37,871 nt of DNA from assembly GCA_050747525.1 (NCBI GenBank), contig JBOGOC010000033.1, positions 1 to 37,871 of the forward strand, written 5' to 3'. Position numbers and translations under genes: made by a program. The notes beneath the pieces are model-generated. The model was not told where the DNA came from, searched no databases, and was given only the letters and a program-made list of their open reading frames with translations. Shown in pieces: positions 31,119-37,871 of the stretch (the stretch's first letter is position 1; the number at the start of each line of letters is the position of its first letter). Source of the DNA: JBOGOC01 sp050747525 (GTDB lineage Bacteria > Acidobacteriota > Polarisedimenticolia > JACPZX01 > DASXTC01).

Positions 31119-32222
31119 ATGAGAACACGTGTGGCGTGGATCGCCTCTCTGGTGGCGACCACGGGGGCGCTGGCGCAGCAGACGCCGCCGGAAAAGCGCC
31201 TCGAATTGTCGGGCTTCGTGGACACGTACTTCGCCTGGAACACCAACAAACCGTTCGACCATGAGAACTGGTTCACCGGGATGGGCACCTCAGCGAAGCG
31301 GGCCGATACCCTGGACATCAACCTCGCGCAATTCAGCTTGCTGATGACGCCCGACCCCGTGGGATTCCACCTGACGCTGGGATATGGAAGGTCCGAGGAG
31401 GTGCTCCACCTCAGCGAAGGCGAAGAGAATGCCTTCGACAACGTCCTGCAGGCTTCGGTGCAGTACCAGACGAAGGTCGGGCGAGGGCTCCTGGTGGAAG
31501 GCGGGATCTTCCCGAGCCCGATCGGGATGGAGGTGCTGCAGACCAAGGACGACTGGAACTACACGCGCTCCTACCTGGCGGAGTTCTCACCCTACTACCT
31601 GGCGGGCGTCAAGGTGGCCTATCCGTTCACGGAGCGCTGGTCGGGCCAGATCCTCCTGGTGAACGGCTGGCAGGTGATCACGGACAACAACCGCGGCAAG
31701 AGCATCGCCTGGCAGGTGGCCTACGGCGGCGATCGTCTGACAGCCTCCTTCAAGGGCATGTCGGGCCCCGAGCAGACGGACAACGACGACGACGTGCGCA
31801 CGCTGCTGGACACAGTGGCCGTGTGGAAGGTGGCGAAGCTGCTGAGTCTGGGATTCTCGGCCGACTACGGATGGGAGGAGCGCCCGGCCGAGGACGACGC
31901 AGGCTGGAAGGGCGCGGCGCTGTACGCGCGCCTCACGGGCGAGGAATGGAAGACCGCGTACGCCGCGCGCGGGGAGATCTACGACGACGAGGACGGCGCG
32001 ATCTCGGGGATTCCCCAGACGCTGCGGGACGTGACCGGCACGTTCGAGTACCGGCCCGTGGACGCGCTGATCGTGAAGGTGGAGGCCCGCTGGGATCGCT
32101 CGACCGCGGAGGTCTTCACAGGCGACGAGGTCGACGTGGCAGGCGATCCGCTGCGCGACGAGCGCACGCAATGGCTGTTTCTGGCCGGCGTGGTGGCCGT
32201 CTTCGATCCGGGGAAAAAGTGA
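31119..32222 (+). CDS. Outer-membrane beta-barrel protein (porin-like) at head of kdp operon
   Basis: A 367-residue exported protein: signal peptide ending ALAQQ, then alternating aromatic/hydrophobic beta-strands typical of a porin, for example LELSGFVDTYFAWN, LNLAQF-like (DINLAQFSLLM), FHLTLGYGRS, LLVEGGIFPSPIGME, YLAGVKVAYPF, GQILLVNGWQVIT and a C-terminal QWLFLAGVVAVFDP. It resembles the BBP2/'outer membrane beta-barrel' group. The start lacks a clear SD. Its stop overlaps the kdpF GTG by four bases (GTGA), so it is co-translated with the potassium pump. That context suggests a channel for K+ across the outer membrane under Kdp control, which is inference. Confidence 0.85.
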   Translation: MRTRVAWIASLVATTGALAQQTPPEKRLELSGFVDTYFAWNTNKPFDHENWFTGMGTSAKRADTLDINLAQFSLLMTPDPVGFHLTLGYGRSEEVLHLSEGEENAFDNVLQASVQYQTKVGRGLLVEGGIFPSPIGMEVLQTKDDWNYTRSYLAEFSPYYLAGVKVAYPFTERWSGQILLVNGWQVITDNNRGKSIAWQVAYGGDRLTASFKGMSGPEQTDNDDDVRTLLDTVAVWKVAKLLSLGFSADYGWEERPAEDDAGWKGAALYARLTGEEWKTAYAARGEIYDDEDGAISGIPQTLRDVTGTFEYRPVDALIVKVEARWDRSTAEVFTGDEVDVAGDPLRDERTQWLFLAGVVAVFDPGKK

Positions 32223-32308
32223 GCATCGACTACGCGCTGGGACTGATCCTGTCGTTGCTGCTGCTCGGGTATCTCATCTGGGCCCTGCTCTCACCGGAGA
32301 GATTCTGA
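32219..32308 (+). CDS. kdpF: Kdp small subunit KdpF
   Basis: A 29-residue single-span peptide, SIDYALGLILSLLLLGYLIWALLSPERF after the initiating GTG. The segment LLLLGYLIWALL...PE+F is the diagnostic KdpF pattern. KdpF stabilises the KdpABC complex. It starts inside the porin stop (GTGA) and its TGA shares a base with the kdpA ATG (TGATG), a tight coupling. It is shorter than many gene callers report and easily missed. Confidence 0.93.
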   Translation: MSIDYALGLILSLLLLGYLIWALLSPERF

Positions 32309-34019
32309 TGGGCTGGGTGCAGATCTTCGTCTACTTCGCCGCCGTCCTCGCCGTGACGGCGCCGATGGGACGGTTCATGCACCGGGTTCTCGAAGGGGAG
32401 CGACATTTCCTGGTCCGTCCCCTGGGATGGCTGGAGCGTCTCGTGTACCGGGCGGGCGGCGTCGACCCGCACGCCGAGCAGACCTGGCAGGTCTACGCGC
32501 GCGGGCTGCTCCTCTTCAGCGCCGTCACCCTGCTGGTGACCTATGCCATCCAGCGGCTGCAGCACGTCCTGCCGTTCAATCCGCAGGGGCTCGGCCCGGT
32601 GGAACCCGGCTCGGCCTTCAACACGGCGGCCAGCTTCACCACCAACACGAACTGGCAGGGGTATGCCGGCGAGACCACTATGAGCTATCTGTCGCAGATG
32701 GCCGGGCTGGCCTGGCACAACTTCATCTCGGCGGCGGCCGGCATCGCCGTGGCCGTTGCGCTCGCGCGCGGCATCACGCGGCGCGGGCAGGTCAAAGGCC
32801 CCGGGACCATCGGGAACTTCTGGGCCGATCTCACACGCGCCACCGTGTACATCCTGTTGCCGATCAGCGTGGTCTTCGCCCTGGTGTTCGTCTCGCAGGG
32901 AATGATCCAGAATCTGGCTCCCTACCAGGAGGCGACGACCCTGGAGGGGGCGAAGCAGATCATTGCCATGGGGCCGGTCGCCTCCCAGGAGGCGATCAAG
33001 CAGATCGGCACCAACGGCGGCGGGTTCTTCAACGCCAACGCGGCGCACCCCTTCGAGAACCCCAATCCCCTCACCAACTTCTTCTCCATGTGGCTGATAT
33101 TCATCATCCCCGCGGGCCTCACCTGGACCTTCGGCCGCATGGCGAAGGACCAGCGGCAGGGCTGGGTGCTCTTCGGCGCCATGTCGTTGCTCTTCTTCGC
33201 CGGGGTGGCGGCGGCCTACGTGGCCGAGTCGGCCGGCAATCCTGCGCTGGCGAGCCTGGGCCTGGATCCCGGCGATGGGAACATGGAAGGGAAGGAGGTC
33301 CGATTCGGCATCTCCAACTCCGCGCTCTACGCCACGGTCACCACCGACGCGTCCTGCGGCGCGGTGAACTCGATGCACGACAGCTTCACCCCGCTGGGCG
33401 GTCTGGTCCCGCTGTTCAACATCCAGCTCGGCGAGGTTGTGTTCGGCGGCGTGGGGGCCGGCCTGTACGGCATGCTGATCATGGCCATCCTGTCGGTCTT
33501 CATCGCCGGTCTCATGGTCGGCCGCACTCCCGAGTACCTGGGTAAGAAGATTCAGGCGCGGGAGGTCAAGCTGGCCATGCTGTACGTGCTGATCTTCCCG
33601 CTGACGATTCTGGCGTTCACGGCCTGGTCGGCGGTGGCTCCGTATGGAGTGTCCTCACTCAACAACGCCGGGCCTCACGGGTTGAGCGAGATGCTGTATG
33701 CGTACAGCAGCGCCGCGGGGAACAACGGCTCGGCGTTCGCCGGCCTGAACGCCAACACCCCCTGGTACAACGTCACGCTGGGTATCGCCATGCTGGCGGG
33801 ACGCTTCCTGATGATCGTGCCGGCCCTGGCCATCGCCGGGGCGCTGGCGGGCAAACGCCCCGCCCCTCCGGGCCCGGGCACTCTGCCCACCAACGGGCCG
33901 CTCTTCGCGGTGCTCGTCGTGGGCGTGATCCTGATCGTGGGAGCTCTGACGTTCTTCCCGGTGCTGGGCCTGTCGTCCATCGCCGAGCACTTCGCCGCCG
34001 CGGCAGGGAAGACCTGGTG

Positions 34020-34020
<1 letters not shown>
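32308..34020 (+). CDS. kdpA: Potassium-transporting ATPase subunit KdpA
   Basis: A 570-residue membrane protein, the K+-channel-like subunit. The four selectivity-filter repeats are present in order: TTNTNWQGY, TNGGGFFNAN, CGAVNSMHD, and NNGSAFAGL. It forms the pore that hands K+ to KdpB for active uptake at low potassium. Start coupled to kdpF and its stop overlaps the kdpB start. Length is normal. Confidence 0.97.
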
Positions 34021-36059
<2,039 letters not shown>

Positions 36060-36066
36060 GGAGAGG

Positions 36067-36690
36067 ATGAGAGAGGATCTGATCGTATCGGTGAGGATGG
36101 CGGCAGCCACCCTGATCCTGACGGGTCTCGTCTACCCGCTGCTGCTGACCGGCGTGGCCGGCGTGGTGTTCCCCTGGCGGGCCGCCGGCAGCCTCGTGCA
36201 GCACGACGGACGGGTGATCGGCTCGGACCTGATCGGCCAGCGCTTCACGAGCCCCTGGTATTTCCAGGGCCGGCCGTCGGCTGCCGGCAGCGACGGCTAC
36301 GACGCGGGGGCCTCGTCCGGCTCGAACCTGGGACCGTCGTCGAAGAAGCTGCGCGATCGCGCGGCGGCCGAAGCCGGCCGCCTGGGCGCGGAGAACCCGG
36401 ACGCTCCCGGCCCCGTGCCTGCCGAGCTGGTGACCACCTCGGCCAGCGGGCTGGATCCCCACATCAGCCCCGAGTCGGCCCTCTGGCAGACACCTCGCGT
36501 GGCGGCGGCCCGGGGGATCACGATTGCGCAGGTGCAGGCGGTCGTGGATGAGCTGACCGAAGGGCGAACGTTCGGGTTCCTCGGCGAGCCCCGCGTCAAC
36601 GTGCTGAGGGCGAACCTGGAGCTGGACGCACGGTTCGGTTCCCCGCGGCATACGCGCGCCGGGATCAGGGATCTCCCGTACACCCCGTGA
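36067..36690 (+). CDS. kdpC: Potassium-transporting ATPase subunit KdpC
   Basis: A 207-residue KdpC: one N-terminal span (AATLILTGLVYPLLLTGVA), then SDLIGQRFTSPWYFQGRPSAAG, ASGLDPHISPESALWQTPRVAAARG and GEPRVNVLRANLELD, all conserved in the family. KdpC binds KdpB and is needed for ATP affinity and complex assembly. It starts seven bases after kdpB and has GAGAGG upstream. End of the kdp operon. Confidence 0.96.
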   Translation: MREDLIVSVRMAAATLILTGLVYPLLLTGVAGVVFPWRAAGSLVQHDGRVIGSDLIGQRFTSPWYFQGRPSAAGSDGYDAGASSGSNLGPSSKKLRDRAAAEAGRLGAENPDAPGPVPAELVTTSASGLDPHISPESALWQTPRVAAARGITIAQVQAVVDELTEGRTFGFLGEPRVNVLRANLELDARFGSPRHTRAGIRDLPYTP

Positions 36691-36704
36691 TGAATCCTCC
36701 GTAC

Positions 36705-36718
36705 ATCCGTCGACGGAT
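36705..36718. promoter_or_regulatory. 14-bp palindrome after kdpC
   Basis: ATCCGTC-GACGGAT is a perfect palindrome 14 bases after kdpC. The flanking GAATCC and GGATTC (about 36693-36720) also pair. It could be an operator for the downstream gene or a transcript-end hairpin; it has no U tract. Confidence 0.35.
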
Positions 36719-36737
36719 TCCCCGTAGATCCCGGGAA

Positions 36738-36753
36738 TGTGACTTATGTCACT
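36738..36753. promoter_or_regulatory. CRP/FNR-like binding site
   Basis: TGTGA-CTTATG-TCACT: a CRP/FNR-type inverted repeat with one mismatch to TGTGA-N6-TCACA, about 93 bases before the secreted-protein start. Probable regulator of that gene. Confidence 0.45.
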
Positions 36754-36845
36754 GGATTTGCGGGCCCGAAGAGGGTACAAGTGGTAACTCGCTAGGGTGT
36801 ATGAGAGCGGAGGGCCGCGTCCGGTCGGTCCGCGAGGAGGATCTC

Positions 36846-37742
36846 ATGCCAAGTAATCGTACGCGCTTGTTCCTTATTGTTCTCGCTGTTTCAATCGCTG
36901 GAAGCTTCCCGGCGATGGCCGGAGCCCACACGTGGCGCATAGGTGAAGTGTTCAGCAACGCGGATGGCACGATCCAGTTCGTCGAGCTATTTGAATCGGC
37001 GGGGACACCCGGCGAGACGGGACTGGGCGGCTGGATCCTGACCAGCAACACCAATACCCAGAGCCTTACCAATGTCGCAGCTCCGACCTCGAATAGGCGC
37101 TTCCTGGTTGCCACCGCCAGCTTCGCGGCGCTTCCGGGCGCTCCGACACCGGACATCATCATCCCCGTCGCCAGCATCCCTTTCTTTGCGACCGGCGGCG
37201 ACACCATCAGCATACAAATTGACACCTGGGTGATCGGCCCGGTTCCGACCGATGGAGTCAACTCTCTCAACCGAACGGGCGGTTCGCTCCCGAACTCGCC
37301 CACCAACTACGCGGGAGTGACCGGCTCGGTGAACGCCAATCCTCCGGCGCCCCCCGCGGTCCCGGAGAGCATGACCGTCCAGGCGCTCGACGTCGACGGA
37401 ACGGCGCTGCAGATCTCGTTCGACACGGCCACATGCTCCAGCTCGGCATCCCACTACCTCCTCTACGGGGACGGGTCGAATCTTCCATCCGCACCAGGTG
37501 GCGCATTCTCGCTGGCCGGGTCGGTGTGCTCCATCTCCGGGAGCCCGTTCGTCTGGGATCCATCGCCCGCGCCGGGAACCGGATCGTTCATCTGGTGGGT
37601 GATCGTGCGTTCGGTCGGGTCCGTGGAAGGGTCGTGGGGACTGGACAGCGCAGGCGCCGAGCGTGTCGGGCCAGGGGCCGGCGGGGTCTCGGGTCAGTGC
37701 CTCGCGACGAGCAAGAGTCTGACCAATACCTGCGGGCAGTAG
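36846..37742 (+). CDS. Secreted protein, possible lamin-tail-like domain
   Basis: A 298-residue exported protein: signal peptide LFLIVLAVSIAGSFPAMAGA, then TWRIGEVFSNADGTIQFVELFES and LGGWILTSN, a beta-rich pattern like the lamin-tail (LTD) domain, and a second region with PPAVPESMTVQALDVDGTALQISFDTATC that reads as an Ig/fibronectin-like strand set. Several Cys in the C-terminal part suggest disulphides. Function unknown; possibly cell-surface or matrix related. The ATG at 36846 has GAGGAGG upstream, so the longer upstream frame is rejected. It probably has its own promoter with a CRP-like box. Confidence 0.8.
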   Translation: MPSNRTRLFLIVLAVSIAGSFPAMAGAHTWRIGEVFSNADGTIQFVELFESAGTPGETGLGGWILTSNTNTQSLTNVAAPTSNRRFLVATASFAALPGAPTPDIIIPVASIPFFATGGDTISIQIDTWVIGPVPTDGVNSLNRTGGSLPNSPTNYAGVTGSVNANPPAPPAVPESMTVQALDVDGTALQISFDTATCSSSASHYLLYGDGSNLPSAPGGAFSLAGSVCSISGSPFVWDPSPAPGTGSFIWWVIVRSVGSVEGSWGLDSAGAERVGPGAGGVSGQCLATSKSLTNTCGQ

Positions 37743-37743
37743 C

Positions 37744-37871
37744 TCAGGGTTTTGGCGAGGGCGGAAGAGGCTTACCGTCCTTGTATGTGATGCGGCAGAA
37801 CGGGCACTGCGTGTCGCGCACCATAGCTATGGCGCAGTACTCGCAGCGGGTCGCGGCGCGCGCGGCATCCT
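37744..37871 (-). CDS. Zinc-ribbon protein (partial, start outside window)
   Basis: The last 42 codons of a minus-strand gene, with a C-x2-C...C-x2-C zinc ribbon: RCEYCAIAM and QCPFCRITYK, followed by a short Pro-rich tail ending PPSPKP. Zinc ribbons at C-termini are common on membrane or regulatory proteins; what lies before is not visible. It converges on the secreted-protein gene (one base apart). Confidence 0.65.
   Translation of the reverse strand, partial: DAARAATRCEYCAIAMVRDTQCPFCRITYKDGKPLPPSPKP

Overview
This is a GC-rich, gene-dense stretch from a Gram-negative bacterium: there is an outer-membrane beta-barrel protein in the kdp operon and several genes have Sec signal peptides. 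The mix of VOC, DUF1801, RibD-type reductase, CPBP protease and GNAT genes, plus a permease/M1-peptidase fusion, suggests a large-genome soil lineage such as Acidobacteriota or a neighbouring phylum. That placement is inference; there is no rRNA or other marker here. The FAD-oxidase/HxlR pair at the left end looks actinobacterial in style and may have been acquired.

Layout. (1) 1-1940: a divergent FAD-linked oxidase (cut by the window) and HxlR regulator around a strong palindromic operator. (2) 2020-2757: a CPBP-family membrane protease. (3) 2972-7647: a MarR-GNAT fusion with an operator almost touching its start codon, a 41-codon remnant that looks like the two ends of an ABC ATPase joined in frame, and a 1220-residue ABC permease fused to an M1 metallopeptidase. 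(4) 7662-11706: a run of small minus-strand genes separated by 60-123 bp imperfect palindromes that behave as integron attC sites. No integrase gene is present, so this is a cluster of attC sites lacking an integrase (CALIN-type array). It holds GNAT, DUF2625 and DUF1801 genes, three secreted unknowns and one small unknown. (5) 11940-19086: ten tightly packed minus-strand genes, from a PLP-dependent dehydratase through DUF1697, a CPBP protease, a TPR protein, a zinc alcohol dehydrogenase, SRPBCC and cupin to YciI. (6) 19176-20665: an AlkD-like DNA glycosylase and a double-VOC gene broken by a one-base frameshift. (7) 20653-27527: twelve more packed minus-strand genes (two RibD-type reductases, DUF1801, VOC, GGCT-like, DUF3303, ICMT-like, alpha/beta hydrolase, CPBP, GNAT and two unknown membrane proteins). 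(8) 27591-36690: a complete Kdp potassium system, kdpDE divergent from porin-kdpF-kdpA-kdpB-kdpC. (9) 36846-37871: a secreted protein and the end of a zinc-ribbon protein.

The Kdp block is the clearest functional unit: KdpD/KdpE sense low potassium or turgor and switch on the high-affinity P-type pump, and a porin is co-transcribed to let the ion cross the outer membrane (inferred). The attC array is the most unusual part of the window, followed by the collapsed ABC ATPase beside the intact permease-peptidase. No tRNA, rRNA, CRISPR array, insertion sequence or intact integrase was recognised.
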